Positions 8,701 to 17,311 of a stretch of DNA of 64,000 nucleotides are shown piece by piece. The first letter of the stretch is position 1, and every line of letters starts with the position of its first letter. A program made the position numbers and the translations under genes. Location: the NCBI GenBank assembly GCA_024809215.1, contig JANUBW010000009.1, forward strand, positions 186,001 to 250,000. Reading direction: 5' to 3'. The stretch is from Niastella sp. OAS944 (lineage in GTDB: Bacteria > Bacteroidota > Bacteroidia > Chitinophagales > Chitinophagaceae). The notes beneath the pieces are model-generated. The model did not search any database, was not told the origin of the DNA, and saw only the letters and a program-made list of their open reading frames with translations.

Positions 8701-9138
8701 GCTGCCATTGACCTGATGGTAAGTTCTGGCGCCAAAATTTACAATGCCACCCGCAACCAGTTCCTGAGCTCTGGTCTTTCGAATATGAACGTTGAATGGC
8801 TCAACTCATGGACGCCCACAAATACCAACACCAGCATACCGCGTTATGCCGTGAATACGTCAACCTCGCAGCAAAGCGATTTTAATATTGCAGACGCTAC
8901 TTATTTTAAAGCGCGTTATGTTGAATTCGGATATACGTTCAATAAAAGCGTAGCCAGCAAGATTGCAGCCAGTAAACTGCGGTTATATCTCAGTGCTACC
9001 AATCCTTTCTACATAACCAAATACAAAGGTTTTTCACCCGAAGTTTCCAATTCGTATGGTGTGTCAACAATGGGTGATGACTTCCGTACGTACCCTGTAT
9101 CAGGAACCGTAAAGGCAGGGTTGAATGTAACTTTCTAA
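5761..9138 (+). CDS. SusC/RagA-type TonB-dependent outer-membrane transporter with STN signalling domain
   Basis: 1125 aa from the ATG at 5761. Upstream in-frame starts only add residues ahead of the signal peptide, and they overlap the stem-loops. Order: signal/anchor segment (about 20-45), STN domain (about 47-100, KVTLSGDNIPIKQVLKEIKK), a Pro/Ala linker (EEPAPAPAPPPAPP), a carboxypeptidase-regulatory-like beta domain (about 130-205), TonB-box/plug region (from MNDMVIIGYGARKKSDLTG) and the 22-strand-type barrel to the C-terminal aromatic TVKAGLNVTF. The STN domain is the part that signals to FecR anti-sigmas, matching the fecR gene upstream. It should import a glycan captured with the SusD 26 bp downstream. 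The substrate cannot be read from sequence. Confidence 0.93.
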   Translation: MHFTACCNPFLRKTGVGRKLLLVMNFLSVFLLVACLNVTAGVYSQKVTLSGDNIPIKQVLKEIKKQTGYTFAYRGVLLQKAGKVSLHVTNASVRQVLDICFQNQPLTYDFFNNNIVVIKEKEEPAPAPAPPPAPPIKISGKILSETGSPLMGANVQEKGKSYGTSTKEDGSFDITVESPQSVLIISYVGYETREMRVGDQTDITIKLAMSPLAMNDMVIIGYGARKKSDLTGAVSSIKSADITKIGGSNAAEALQAKAPGVAILNQGGPGAAPTVFVRGLGTNGDASPLYVVDGMMVSNIAYLAPGDIASMEILKDASATAIYGSRGANGVILVTTKKGRSGKPVVTFNTSHGFQFLTRKYDVANGRQYAELVNLFNTNAGKAPMYNLDTIGEGTDWTKEVVQKGIVSDYQMGVSGGSDNVKYNISASYHKEDGVIKYTSFDRITLRANNEYKLNKRLTMGHNLSLAGSRYTGTAQWNGGRGLNSIYRISPLLTVRKADGSFTPGQDPDIINPYASFYLNQDVRSKPLQFVGNAYINFEILDGLTFRSSYGTDFTLNRIDAYIPAFNISSPNQIQASNSIQNAYETRYTWLWENTLNYNKTFGHDHQVDLLAGYTAQNYDYNTLDLTGSGLLSTDDDYRYINALPTTSLSWTNSANLPSSESILSYLFRANYTFKNRYFLTASFRADGSSKFAQGSKWGSFPSIAAGWRVSEEEFMKNVSWINNLKLRGSWGQIGNNKIPNYQTYSTLTQDMVYSGVFNSVFYNSATITAAANPDITWEVAEQTDLGAEFATFNNRLKLEVDYYNRETKNLLLQLPIPGGSTGITTPAYTNAGTVRNTGFEFVASWDDKVGDLNYGVRLTGSANRNKIIDFRDQTVYTGDWMVPSTHISTEGMPIGNFYGYKVAGIAQSQAQIDALNENAVKQSGVAGKQFWSGLKPGDLIFQDLNGDGFIDVKDKTDIGSPHAKFIGGLSLNASWKGFDAAIDLMVSSGAKIYNATRNQFLSSGLSNMNVEWLNSWTPTNTNTSIPRYAVNTSTSQQSDFNIADATYFKARYVEFGYTFNKSVASKIAASKLRLYLSATNPFYITKYKGFSPEVSNSYGVSTMGDDFRTYPVSGTVKAGLNVTF

Positions 9139-9164
9139 CTATTACAAATTTTAATGTGCGAGCA

Positions 9165-10715
9165 ATGAAACGATTAGCTTATATAAATATATTACTGGCC
9201 ATTTGGGGAATAGTATCGTGCAGCAAAAGCTTCCTCGACAAAGCGCCGCAGGCAGTGCTTTCAACGGCCACCATTACCTCTGATACCACAACCCTGGGCA
9301 TGGCCGTTAACAGGCTATATGGTTCACTGGCCTGGCGTGAATATACCCTGGGCCGTCAGCAGTGGAGTACGCATGAACTTTGTGCCGATGATTTCATTCC
9401 CGGCTCCGATGCTAACATGAATTTCTTTCAGAACTACAGCTACCTGGCAGACAATGGTTATGTTCAGCAATATTGGGACAGAACTTACCAGAACATTCAT
9501 TACAGTAACGTGGTGATCGACAACGTAACAGCTGTGGCAAAGTCGGCGCCGGCTTCTGCGCTGTTATATGAGGCGCAGGCGAAATATTTTCGTGCCTACT
9601 ATCATTTCGACTTAACGAATGTATTTGGCGATGCACCGTTACGCGACCATGATCCTTCCGCTGCAGAATATAATATTGCCAAAAGCCCGCATGCCGATAT
9701 TATAAAGCTTGTTATTGCCGACCTGAAATTTGCAAGCGCTTACCTGCCTACGCGGCAGCAGTGGGGCACCAGTAATTTAGGACGTATTACCAAGGGCACT
9801 GCACAGGGTTTATTGGCAAAAGTTTATTTGTATGAACAGGATTATGTGAATGCCAAGCTTTATGCCGATTCGGTAATTAACGGTGGTGAATACAGTCTAT
9901 ACCCCAACTATCGGAATTTATTTAGTCCCGATCAGTTATACAGCTCCGAAAATATGATGCCTGGCGGGTACATTTTTAACAGTTCTATCTGGTCGGGCCG
10001 TTGGTATAATCCTTATTTGCAATACCAGGGTTTACCGGCATTTGCCAATGGGGTAATATATCCATCTGCTAACCTGGTAAATAGCTATGAAAGTGGAGAT
10101 CCCCGTTTGGCAGCAACAATTTTTACAAAGACCGACTCAATTATTGGCTATAATAATAACAAACCGGTTTCGTTCCCGGCCGGCACCAACTATGCGAACA
10201 AAAAGGTTATCTGGCCTTATTCGTACTGGAACCAATCGAACTTTTCATTTCAGAATGTGAACCCAATGTTCCTGCGTTATGCCGATATTGTTTTGATAGA
10301 TGCTGAAGCCAGCAACGAAGTGGGCAATACTGCCGATGCGCTTAAATATCTTGAACAGATCCGTTACCGCGCCCGGGGTAATATGAGCTTTGCCGCCACC
10401 GTGACAGCAGGCATGAACGGCGGCGCAGGCATTCTTCCCCAAATTACTTATAGCAGCAAATCGCAGTTACGTTTAGCCATTTGGCAGGAACGGCGAATTG
10501 AACTGGCATTGGAATTCAATCGTTGGTTCGATTTGGTGAGGTATAATAAAGTAGCAGCAGCCGATGGCAGCAATGGTACCGGATATACCGAAAACCTGTT
10601 GAAAAATGTGTATGGCCGAACTGGCTTTAGCTACGCTAAATTCAGCCGTTTCCCCATTCCGGCAACATATATCACTTCCTCCAACGGAGTGCTGGTGCAA
10701 AATGGAAATTGGTAG
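9165..10715 (+). CDS. SusD/RagB-type nutrient-binding outer-membrane lipoprotein
   Basis: 516 aa from the ATG at 9165; a GTG lies 9 bp upstream. The lipobox ends at C19 (GIVSCSKSFLDKAPQ), typical of SusD. TPR-like helices and the C-terminal family signature around LRLAIWQERRIELALEFNRWFDLVRY are present. It caps the SusC barrel on the cell surface and binds the polysaccharide. It follows susC by 26 bp, so the two form one unit, and a strong hairpin terminator follows at 10739. Confidence 0.93.
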   Translation: MKRLAYINILLAIWGIVSCSKSFLDKAPQAVLSTATITSDTTTLGMAVNRLYGSLAWREYTLGRQQWSTHELCADDFIPGSDANMNFFQNYSYLADNGYVQQYWDRTYQNIHYSNVVIDNVTAVAKSAPASALLYEAQAKYFRAYYHFDLTNVFGDAPLRDHDPSAAEYNIAKSPHADIIKLVIADLKFASAYLPTRQQWGTSNLGRITKGTAQGLLAKVYLYEQDYVNAKLYADSVINGGEYSLYPNYRNLFSPDQLYSSENMMPGGYIFNSSIWSGRWYNPYLQYQGLPAFANGVIYPSANLVNSYESGDPRLAATIFTKTDSIIGYNNNKPVSFPAGTNYANKKVIWPYSYWNQSNFSFQNVNPMFLRYADIVLIDAEASNEVGNTADALKYLEQIRYRARGNMSFAATVTAGMNGGAGILPQITYSSKSQLRLAIWQERRIELALEFNRWFDLVRYNKVAAADGSNGTGYTENLLKNVYGRTGFSYAKFSRFPIPATYITSSNGVLVQNGNW

Positions 10716-10738
10716 AAAATAGTTAGTCTCGGAGGTTT

Positions 10739-10772
10739 GACCGTGCCCGGCTTAGCCGGGACGGTCTTTTTT
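10739..10772 (+). terminator. Rho-independent terminator after susD
   Basis: GACCGT plus GCCCGGC (10739-10751) pairs with GCCGGG plus ACGGTC (10755-10766) around a TTA loop and is followed by six Ts. It ends the fecR-susC-susD transcription unit. Confidence 0.85.
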
Positions 10773-10823
10773 GTTTATGGGTATTTCAGTAAATTTACGA
10801 TACTCAAATAATAGGAGAGAATT

Positions 10824-11720
10824 ATGGAGTTCGTGGACTATTACAGTATACTGGGGCTTGATAAAAATGCTTCCCAGGAAGATATAAAGAAAGCATATCG
10901 TAAGCTGGCCCGTAAACATCATCCCGATGTGAATCCCAATGACCCGGCAGCCAGCAAAAAGTTTCAACAAATAAATGAGGCCAATGAAGTGTTGAGCGAT
11001 CCTGAAAAACGAAAGAAGTACGATCAGTATGGCAAAGACTGGGCGCATGCCGACCAGTTTGAACAGGCAAGAAGATCGCAGCAACAGCAACCGTTTGGCG
11101 GGGGCGGACAGCATTTTTCATCAGAAGATTTTGGCGGCGGTGATTTCTCTGAATTCTTTGAATCGCTGTTTGGCGGACAGGGCCGAAGCCGTGGCGGGCG
11201 GTCGGCTAAATTCCGTGGGCAGGATTATGAATCGGAATTGAAAATAAACCTCACCGATGCCTATACAACGCATAAACAAACGCTTGCCATTAATGGTAAA
11301 AGCATTCGCATAACCATACCTGCCGGTATTGAGGATGGTCAAAAAATACGTTTAAAAGGCCATGGGGGCGAAGGGGTTAACGGCGGCCCGGCCGGTGACC
11401 TGTACATTACCTTTTCAATCATTAATAATACAGGCTTTAAACGTGTTGGTAATGATCTGTATCATACGCAGGATATCGATCTGTATACAGCGCTTCTTGG
11501 TGGTGAGGTTACGGTTGATACCCTCAGCGGTAAGGTGAAGTTGAAAGTAAAACCCGAAACACAAAACGGTACAAAGGTGCGCCTGAAAGAAAAAGGATTT
11601 GCTGTATATAAGGAAGAAGGGAAGTTTGGCGATCTGTATGTAACCATGAATGTTAAGTTGCCTACCAACCTTACCGAAAAACAAAAGGAATTATTTAAAC
11701 AACTATCCGAAATGAAATAA
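10824..11720 (+). CDS. cbpA: DnaJ-type co-chaperone, CbpA-like
   Basis: 298 aa. The J domain covers residues 4-70, with HPD at 33-35 needed to stimulate DnaK. A Gly/Phe-rich linker (about 90-130, [16 protein letters not shown]) follows, then the two C-terminal substrate-binding beta domains (about 135-295). The zinc-finger cysteines of classical DnaJ are absent, which points to the type II/CbpA group. The cbpM-like gene 10 bp downstream supports this, because CbpM binds the J domain of CbpA and blocks it. A purine-rich AGGAGAGA lies just before the ATG. Confidence 0.9.
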   Translation: MEFVDYYSILGLDKNASQEDIKKAYRKLARKHHPDVNPNDPAASKKFQQINEANEVLSDPEKRKKYDQYGKDWAHADQFEQARRSQQQQPFGGGGQHFSSEDFGGGDFSEFFESLFGGQGRSRGGRSAKFRGQDYESELKINLTDAYTTHKQTLAINGKSIRITIPAGIEDGQKIRLKGHGGEGVNGGPAGDLYITFSIINNTGFKRVGNDLYHTQDIDLYTALLGGEVTVDTLSGKVKLKVKPETQNGTKVRLKEKGFAVYKEEGKFGDLYVTMNVKLPTNLTEKQKELFKQLSEMK

Positions 11721-11730
11721 ATCACTTGCC

Positions 11731-12021
11731 ATGAGTACCGGACATTTGATTGCCGTAAGCGAATTTTGCACCGCCCATCAAATAGAAATTACTTTTATAG
11801 AGTCACTGGCGCAGCAGGGTCTTATTACCATTGAAACGGTTAATGAACAACTGTCAATACAGGATACCCAGCTTCCTTCACTTGAAAAAATGGTGCGGCT
11901 TCATTACGATCTTGATATAAACCTGGAAGGTATAGAGACCATTGTTCATTTGCTCGAGCGGGTGGAAGCTTTACAACACGAAATGTATGAGCTGAAGAAA
12001 AAGATGGGTTTGTATGAGTGA
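11731..12021 (+). CDS. cbpM: CbpM-like chaperone modulator
   Basis: 96 aa. A MerR-like winged-helix fold is suggested by the N-terminal FCTAHQIEITFIESLAQQGLI pattern (quoted with one extra residue omitted in the middle of the domain), then a C-terminal helical stretch HLLERVEALQHEMYELKKK. Small proteins of this type always sit beside cbpA and inhibit its J domain. The gene begins 10 bp after the cbpA stop, consistent with an operon. Short length and low conservation make the symbol depend mainly on context. Confidence 0.8.
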   Translation: MSTGHLIAVSEFCTAHQIEITFIESLAQQGLITIETVNEQLSIQDTQLPSLEKMVRLHYDLDINLEGIETIVHLLERVEALQHEMYELKKKMGLYE

Positions 12022-12024
12022 TGT

Positions 12025-12060
12025 AAAATAAAAGAGCCGTCCCATTGAGTGAGACGGCTC
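12025..12060 (-). terminator. Hairpin between cbpM and the TlpA-like gene
   Basis: GAGCCGTC (12034-12041) pairs with GACGGCTC (12053-12060). The A-rich run at 12025-12033 becomes a U-run when read on the minus strand. It therefore acts best as terminator of the minus-strand TlpA-like gene, and possibly also stops cbpM transcripts. Confidence 0.75.
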
Positions 12061-12097
12061 GCGAAGTATAGAGATGGGTTAATAAACAAAGGATCTG

Positions 12098-13267
12098 TTA
12101 TTTGATAAGTTCCTGCAAGGTAGTATGTAATTCTTCACCGCGAATGTTCTTGGCAACAATTTTACCTTCCCTGTCTATAAGGAAGTTTTGCGGAATGGCT
12201 TTTACATCATATAATTTGGCAACTTCATTATCCCAGAATTTAAGATCAGATACATGCGTCCATTGTAACTGATCGTCATGAATGGCTTTTAGCCATTTTT
12301 CTTTTTGTCCTGGCCGGTCGAGCGAAACGCCAAGCACCGTAAAGTCTTTATCCCTGAATTTAGAATAGGCGGCTACTACATTGGGGTTCTCTGCCCGGCA
12401 GGGACCGCACCAACTGGCCCAGAAATCGATAAGCACATATTTTCCTTTAAATGAAGCAAGGCTAACCGGCCTGTCGAGCGTGTCGTTTTGCGTAAAGGCA
12501 AAAGCCGGCTGGCCTATTTGTAATTGTTTGGCTGTTTCAATTCGCTTACCAAAGGCAACGGCGGTTGGCAGTTTTTTAATGGCTGGTCCTAAAAGATCAT
12601 AAACGGGCTTAACTTTTTTAGGATCTATTGAATAGCCTGAATATTGACTCAGCGCATATACGGCCACGGGTGAGGTTTTGCCGTTTTTAACCACAAACTC
12701 CTTATACACTTTTTCCTTTACCTGGTCGTCAAGCGCTTCAATTTGTTTAAATAAAGTCTTTTCTGTTTCCTTGTCCTTTTGCTTCCTTGCATTTCTTACC
12801 TGCTCATACAGCTTTTCAAACTGGCTGTCGTATGCATCCGCTTTGGCTTTCAATGCCAGGTAGTCTTTGTGTGTAGCAGAGCCCAATAACTGGGTGTTGC
12901 TTACCGAATCCTTCACTATGGCCGTAAGCTTCCCCGGTTCTATATACAGGCTGTAACTATCACGTTGATAATTAGAACGCTGTTTGTTGTCGTTAGGCAC
13001 TAACCGAAGTTGTGCCAGAATAGGCTCGTCAATGGCGGTCCTGAAAGCAATAACTTTTTTATCATCTATGAGGGCGCTATCGGTAAACCTGAACTTGGTA
13101 GTGGTGTTGTAGTACGTGAAGAATAGCTTACCATCGGGGGCGTTCAGGTTCGAAATATCTACGGTAAGCGTCAGATTTTCTTTCTTTTTTTCGTTCTGGG
13201 CGTTGGCGTTTGGAATAAGGCCTGCAAGAAGGATAAGATGTAAGATTTTTAAATATGTCATCTTCAT
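12098..13267 (-). CDS. TlpA-like thioredoxin-family protein with N-terminal DUF4369-like domain
   Basis: 389 aa. A signal peptide (1-23, ending NANAQ) leads into a beta-rich domain of the DUF4369 type (about 30-130) and a charged helical linker (about 140-185). The C-terminal AhpC/TSA-TlpA thioredoxin fold has WCGPC with cysteines C287 and C290. It is exported and should reduce or isomerise disulfides in the periplasm or at the cell surface. Such proteins are abundant in Bacteroidota and often respond to nutrient use. It is convergent with cbpM and not obviously part of an operon. Confidence 0.88.
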   Translation of the reverse strand: MKMTYLKILHLILLAGLIPNANAQNEKKKENLTLTVDISNLNAPDGKLFFTYYNTTTKFRFTDSALIDDKKVIAFRTAIDEPILAQLRLVPNDNKQRSNYQRDSYSLYIEPGKLTAIVKDSVSNTQLLGSATHKDYLALKAKADAYDSQFEKLYEQVRNARKQKDKETEKTLFKQIEALDDQVKEKVYKEFVVKNGKTSPVAVYALSQYSGYSIDPKKVKPVYDLLGPAIKKLPTAVAFGKRIETAKQLQIGQPAFAFTQNDTLDRPVSLASFKGKYVLIDFWASWCGPCRAENPNVVAAYSKFRDKDFTVLGVSLDRPGQKEKWLKAIHDDQLQWTHVSDLKFWDNEVAKLYDVKAIPQNFLIDREGKIVAKNIRGEELHTTLQELIK

Positions 13268-13424
13268 GGTTTCTGATTTAGCATTCTAAAGATAATAAAT
13301 CTACGGCAAACCAGCCTATTAGGTTAATGGACTAAAAATGCAACGCGCAGGTAAAAAATATTTTAGAAATTCCTGTCACGTTTTTGTTGCCTGATTGGTT
13401 TTTAAATTACAAAAGCATTAAAAC

Positions 13425-13733
13425 ATGAAAATTGTAAAAGTAACTTACACCGTTAGCGCTGAATTTCTTGCAACCAATCAGGAAAATGTTAGGAAGTTTG
13501 TAAAGGATATAGAGGCATTGAACAACCCGGCCATCCGCTATATAAGCTATTTAGCGGCCGATAAAAAGACCTTTATACATATTGGTGCATTTGATAATGA
13601 TGAGGCCCAACAACAATTTTTGGCATTACCCTCCTTTAAGTCATTTCAACAGCAAAGGAATGCCAGTGGGCTCGAAGCACCTGAAAATTTCGAGTTGCTT
13701 GAAGTGGTAGCGGCATCCTATGCTATATTTTAA
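13425..13733 (+). CDS. Small ABM-like (dimeric alpha-beta barrel) protein
   Basis: 102 aa, no signal peptide. The pattern of a beta strand (KIVKVTYTV), a helix (NQENVRKFVKDIEAL), a strand (YISYLAADKKTFIHIGAF) and a helix (DEAQQQFLALPSFKSFQQ) resembles the antibiotic-biosynthesis-monooxygenase/ferredoxin-like fold. Those proteins act as small dimers in oxidation or degradation chemistry or have no known activity. No catalytic residues can be assigned. It stands alone, with 157 bp before it. Confidence 0.6.
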   Translation: MKIVKVTYTVSAEFLATNQENVRKFVKDIEALNNPAIRYISYLAADKKTFIHIGAFDNDEAQQQFLALPSFKSFQQQRNASGLEAPENFELLEVVAASYAIF

Positions 13734-13884
13734 TTACTTTAAGGGATGATTATTGGGCCATGCAACCGTTTTTAAACTATTCTCGACTGTACAAAATATA
13801 ACCGTAAATAAGACATTTAACCTTAGCCTGTTCACGGTTACAGAAGACAACCATTCCCAGCGTTTAAACACAAAAATCATAGAA

Positions 13885-15513
13885 ATGAAAACAAACCTGC
13901 GGGTTGCTGTTTTGGCATTCACCTGTATTAGTTTTGGTTCGATTGCACGTGCCCAATATCCAACTATTCCCCCGGCGCTCGAAGATTCGGCCAATAAAGT
14001 AATGCATGAAGTAAAGAAAAAGTCTGATGAAGCATGGGCTAAGGCATTACCCATTATTGAAGCTGATGCAAAAAAGGGCAAGCCCTTTATTCCCTGGGCT
14101 TCAAAACCGGAAGATCTGCCCCAGGCGAAAATACCTGCATACCCAGGTGCCGAAGGTGGAGGTGCTTTTACCTTTGGTGGCAGAGGCGGCAGGGTGTTTG
14201 TTGTAACCAACCTAAACGACGATGGCCCCGGTTCATTTCGCGAAGCTTGCGAACAGGGTGGGGCCCGCATTATTGTGTTTAATGTGGCCGGTATTATTCA
14301 CCTGAAAAGTCCGGTGATCATTCGCGCTCCATATATTACCATTGCCGGACAAACGGCGCCTGGCGATGGCGTTTGTATTGCAGGTGAATCTGTGTGGATA
14401 GATACACACGATGTTGTGGTTCGCTTTATGCGTTTTCGTCGCGGTGAAACCGAAGTAACCCGTCGCGACGATGCCCTGGGTGGTAACGGCGTTGGCAATA
14501 TCATCTTCGATCATGTATCGGCCAGCTGGGGTCTCGATGAGAATATGAGCATGTACCGTCACGTATACGATAAAGGCGATGGTTCAAAACCAGAAAAATT
14601 ACCTACCGTGAACATCACCATGTCGAACTGTATTTTCTCTGAAGGGCTCGATACCTATAACCACGCTTTCGGCAGCACCATTGGCGGACATAACAGTGCG
14701 TTTATGCGTAACCTGTGGTCGAGCAATATAAGCCGCAGCCCATCAATTGGTATGGATGGCGATTTCAACTTCGTAAACAACGTGGTTTACAACTGGTGGA
14801 ACCGCAGTGCCGATGGTGGTGATCACAGATCATTGTTCAACTTTATCAATAACTATTTTAAACCCGGTCCTATTACACCAAAAGATCAGCCCATTGGTCA
14901 TCGTATTTTAAAGCCAGAGTCTGGTCGCGATAAATCGAATACCGATCAGTTTGGTAAAGCCTATGTGAATGGTAATATCGTTGAAGGCAACGAAACTGTT
15001 ACCAACGACAACTGGGCCGGTGGTGTACAGGTACGTGATGGCAAAGATGCAGGTGCGTTCACTTCGCAAATAAAGGTTGACAAACCCTTCCCTATGCCAA
15101 AAGTAACCATTATGACCGCTAAAGAAGCATATGCTTATGTTTTGGATAATGCCGGCGCTACTTTACCAAAACGCGATGCGGTAGATGCGCGTATTGTAAA
15201 ACAGGTTAAGGAAAATAAGATCTATTATACTGAAGGTGGTAAAACCAATATCGGCAATCAGTTCATAAAACGCCGCCTGCCCGTAGATTCATATAAAATG
15301 GGTATCATTACACACCCCAGCCAGGTGGGTGGTTATCCTGAATATAAAGGCACGCCTTATAAAGACAAAGACAATGACGGTATGCCCGATAGCTGGGAAA
15401 CAGCGCATAAGTTAAACCCCAACGATGCATCTGATGCTGTAAAAGATCGCGATGGCGATGGATATACAAATATTGAAGAATATATCAATAGTGTGGTGAA
15501 GGTGAAGATGTAA
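13885..15513 (+). CDS. Secreted pectate lyase-like protein (PL1 family)
   Basis: 542 aa from the ATG at 13885, which gives a clean signal peptide (MKTNLRVAVLAFTCI...ARAQ); the frame is open further upstream but without a plausible start. After an N-terminal helix comes a right-handed parallel beta-helix with the PL1-like opening AYPGAEGGGAFTFGGRGG and NLNDDGPGSFREAC. Motifs TIAGQTAPGDGV and SWGLDENMSM follow. The C-terminal 45 residues carry Asp-rich calcium-binding loops (DKDNDGMPDSWE, DRDGDGYTNIEEY). It should cleave polygalacturonate by beta-elimination outside the cytoplasm. Sub-specificity is not decidable here. Confidence 0.85.
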   Translation: MKTNLRVAVLAFTCISFGSIARAQYPTIPPALEDSANKVMHEVKKKSDEAWAKALPIIEADAKKGKPFIPWASKPEDLPQAKIPAYPGAEGGGAFTFGGRGGRVFVVTNLNDDGPGSFREACEQGGARIIVFNVAGIIHLKSPVIIRAPYITIAGQTAPGDGVCIAGESVWIDTHDVVVRFMRFRRGETEVTRRDDALGGNGVGNIIFDHVSASWGLDENMSMYRHVYDKGDGSKPEKLPTVNITMSNCIFSEGLDTYNHAFGSTIGGHNSAFMRNLWSSNISRSPSIGMDGDFNFVNNVVYNWWNRSADGGDHRSLFNFINNYFKPGPITPKDQPIGHRILKPESGRDKSNTDQFGKAYVNGNIVEGNETVTNDNWAGGVQVRDGKDAGAFTSQIKVDKPFPMPKVTIMTAKEAYAYVLDNAGATLPKRDAVDARIVKQVKENKIYYTEGGKTNIGNQFIKRRLPVDSYKMGIITHPSQVGGYPEYKGTPYKDKDNDGMPDSWETAHKLNPNDASDAVKDRDGDGYTNIEEYINSVVKVKM

Positions 15514-15530
15514 TAACATTTTTAAAGAGA

Positions 15531-15576
15531 CCTGAAAGGTGCGTTTTAAATAACGCAGCTTTCAGGCCTTTTTCTT
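15531..15576 (+). terminator. Terminator after the PL1 gene
   Basis: CCTGAAAG (15531-15538) pairs with CTTTCAGG (15559-15566), with an inner TGCGTT/AACGCA stem and a T-rich tail. It sits between the convergent PL1 and DUF892 genes, touching the stop of the latter. Confidence 0.8.
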
Positions 15577-16104
15577 TTACACCGTTTCTTCCTGTGTAGC
15601 TTCTTTATTTAAACCGCCTTCGGCAATGGCGCTTAAGGTTTTATCGGCTTCTTTTTCTTCTTCCAGCGTTGGCGTCAGTATTTTCGCAATATCTTTTGCT
15701 CCCATTGTTTTTGCCAGGGTGATCAGGCTGCCATAGGTGGCAATTTCATAGTGCTCTACTTTTTGGGCAGCTATAACAAGCGCCACGTCGCGTGATGCAG
15801 AATTTGCTTCTGTTTCATCGATCACTTTCCAGCCCTCGTCAAAAAGTCCTTGCAGACCAACGCAGCGCCTTCCTTCCGGTGGCAGCGATAGCAGTTTAAA
15901 TACCTCCTCAAGCCGTTTAACATGCTTTTCCGTTTCTTCTTTGTGAACAACAAAAACTTCTTTCAGGCCTTCAGCCGAAGCCGCGCTGTTCATGGTGTCG
16001 AGCACCTGTACGAGATTTATTTCTGACCAGTAAAGTTCCTGCAGGCAGTTGATGAAGAACTGTTCCAGTACGGAACTGTAATCCATTTGAGCATTCGATT
16101 CCAT
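15577..16104 (-). CDS. DUF892 (YciE/YciF) ferritin-like protein
   Basis: 175 aa, all-helical. Characteristic segments are LYWSEINLVQVLDTMNSAA, HKEETEKHVKRLEEVF, and DVALVIAAQKVEHYEIATYG. Spaced Glu/His pairs (E..., EETEKH, EHYE) could bind a di-metal centre as in ferritin-like four-helix bundles. YciE/YciF-type proteins are linked to stress responses, but their reaction is not established. It has no signal peptide, so it is cytosolic. Confidence 0.85.
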   Translation of the reverse strand: MESNAQMDYSSVLEQFFINCLQELYWSEINLVQVLDTMNSAASAEGLKEVFVVHKEETEKHVKRLEEVFKLLSLPPEGRRCVGLQGLFDEGWKVIDETEANSASRDVALVIAAQKVEHYEIATYGSLITLAKTMGAKDIAKILTPTLEEEKEADKTLSAIAEGGLNKEATQEETV

Positions 16105-16208
16105 ATGTTTTTGTTTTTAATGAATAAAAAGGCAACCGTTAGTGTCTTATTCTATTTATATAAAATCCATTCCACGAAATTGTTGTGAAACCATCAATGC
16201 CATCACAG

Positions 16209-17123
16209 TCAATTGGCCGTTTTTTGAAGATGGAAGTGGTACGCCTTTCTTGAGAGTACAATAGGATCGTTAATGAACAAGGAATATTCTTTTATAAAAC
16301 ATGCCCCGAAGTAAAGAATGAAGGAGGAGTAGAACACAAACAATAAGATCAGTACAATGGCAGTGCCAGCGCCGTAAATAATTCCGGCATTGCTATGGCT
16401 CATTACCGATGAAAGAATAGTTCTTCCAATATAAAATAATACACCGGTAAGTATACCACCAGCTTTTGCCACCCGCCACGAAGGCCGTGCATTGGCCAGG
16501 TACCTGAACAGTATAATAAACCAAATGGTGGTAACCAGTATGCTGCCAATTTCATTAAAGACTGTTGTTATGAACACGCTTCCTGTTTGCCAAATTCTAC
16601 CTATATATTCTTCGGCAACAACACGGGTTACATCAATAATGCTGGCAGCAACGAACAATATGCCGGTAGTTAAAATAATAGCCAGCGATTGGCCCCGTAC
16701 TTTAAGATCGTACAGGAGGCCTGTTTTTCTAAGGCCGATATCCCAAATGTCGTGTAATGAATTTCTGATGACTTTGAAAAGGGTAGTGGCTATAAAGACC
16801 AGGAACAACAGTCCGAGGATGTCCATATACCAATTTTGCGCGAGGTTGCGAAACCCGCGGGCAGTGCTTCGCAGTTGTTCGGCACCTTCCTGGCCAAGTG
16901 TACCGGAAAGCACTTTCCTCAGTTGGGCGCCTATCAGTTTTCTATCGAAAAAAAGCCGGAACAATTGAAAAAGAAGAATAATGATCGGTGGCAGGGCAAA
17001 GCTGGTAAAAAATGCAGTGGCGCCGGCCAAACGTAAGGGATCATTTTGTTGCAGGCGGCTGAAAGAATCCTTTAAAAGCTTTCCTAATATTTTCAGGTTC
17101 CATATCGATTGGCGGTTCTCCAT
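16209..17123 (-). CDS. YihY/BrkB family inner-membrane protein
   Basis: 304 aa with about six membrane helices and the family-typical opening FSRLQQNDPLRLAGATAFFT followed by a helix. A late conserved block (GIIYGAGTAIVLILLFVFYS) and FGACFIKEYS near the C-terminus are also family features. These proteins were once called ribonuclease BN in error; their function is unknown, possibly transport or envelope integrity. The gene stands 105 bp from the DUF892 gene on the same strand, so co-transcription is possible. Confidence 0.87.
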   Translation of the reverse strand: MENRQSIWNLKILGKLLKDSFSRLQQNDPLRLAGATAFFTSFALPPIIILLFQLFRLFFDRKLIGAQLRKVLSGTLGQEGAEQLRSTARGFRNLAQNWYMDILGLLFLVFIATTLFKVIRNSLHDIWDIGLRKTGLLYDLKVRGQSLAIILTTGILFVAASIIDVTRVVAEEYIGRIWQTGSVFITTVFNEIGSILVTTIWFIILFRYLANARPSWRVAKAGGILTGVLFYIGRTILSSVMSHSNAGIIYGAGTAIVLILLFVFYSSFILYFGACFIKEYSLFINDPIVLSRKAYHFHLQKTAN

Positions 17124-17311
17124 GTTGGGTACCTAAATTTAAGTTATACAACATTAATCAGGAAATTATGTGCCAGATGATTAAACTGCACAATTAGGGT
17201 ACTATGTCGAAATTCATCGTACTTGTAGTGGTATTGTAGTGGCGGGTTCTTTGGGTCCATTGCCCGATGTGGCTAGTTTTAACAAAAAACACCAAACAGA
17301 TAATGCTACCT

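Noticed and set aside
13734-14270. 178-codon minus-strand frame opposite the PL1 gene start
   Set aside because: Antisense shadow; the plus strand has the signal peptide and PL1 motifs.
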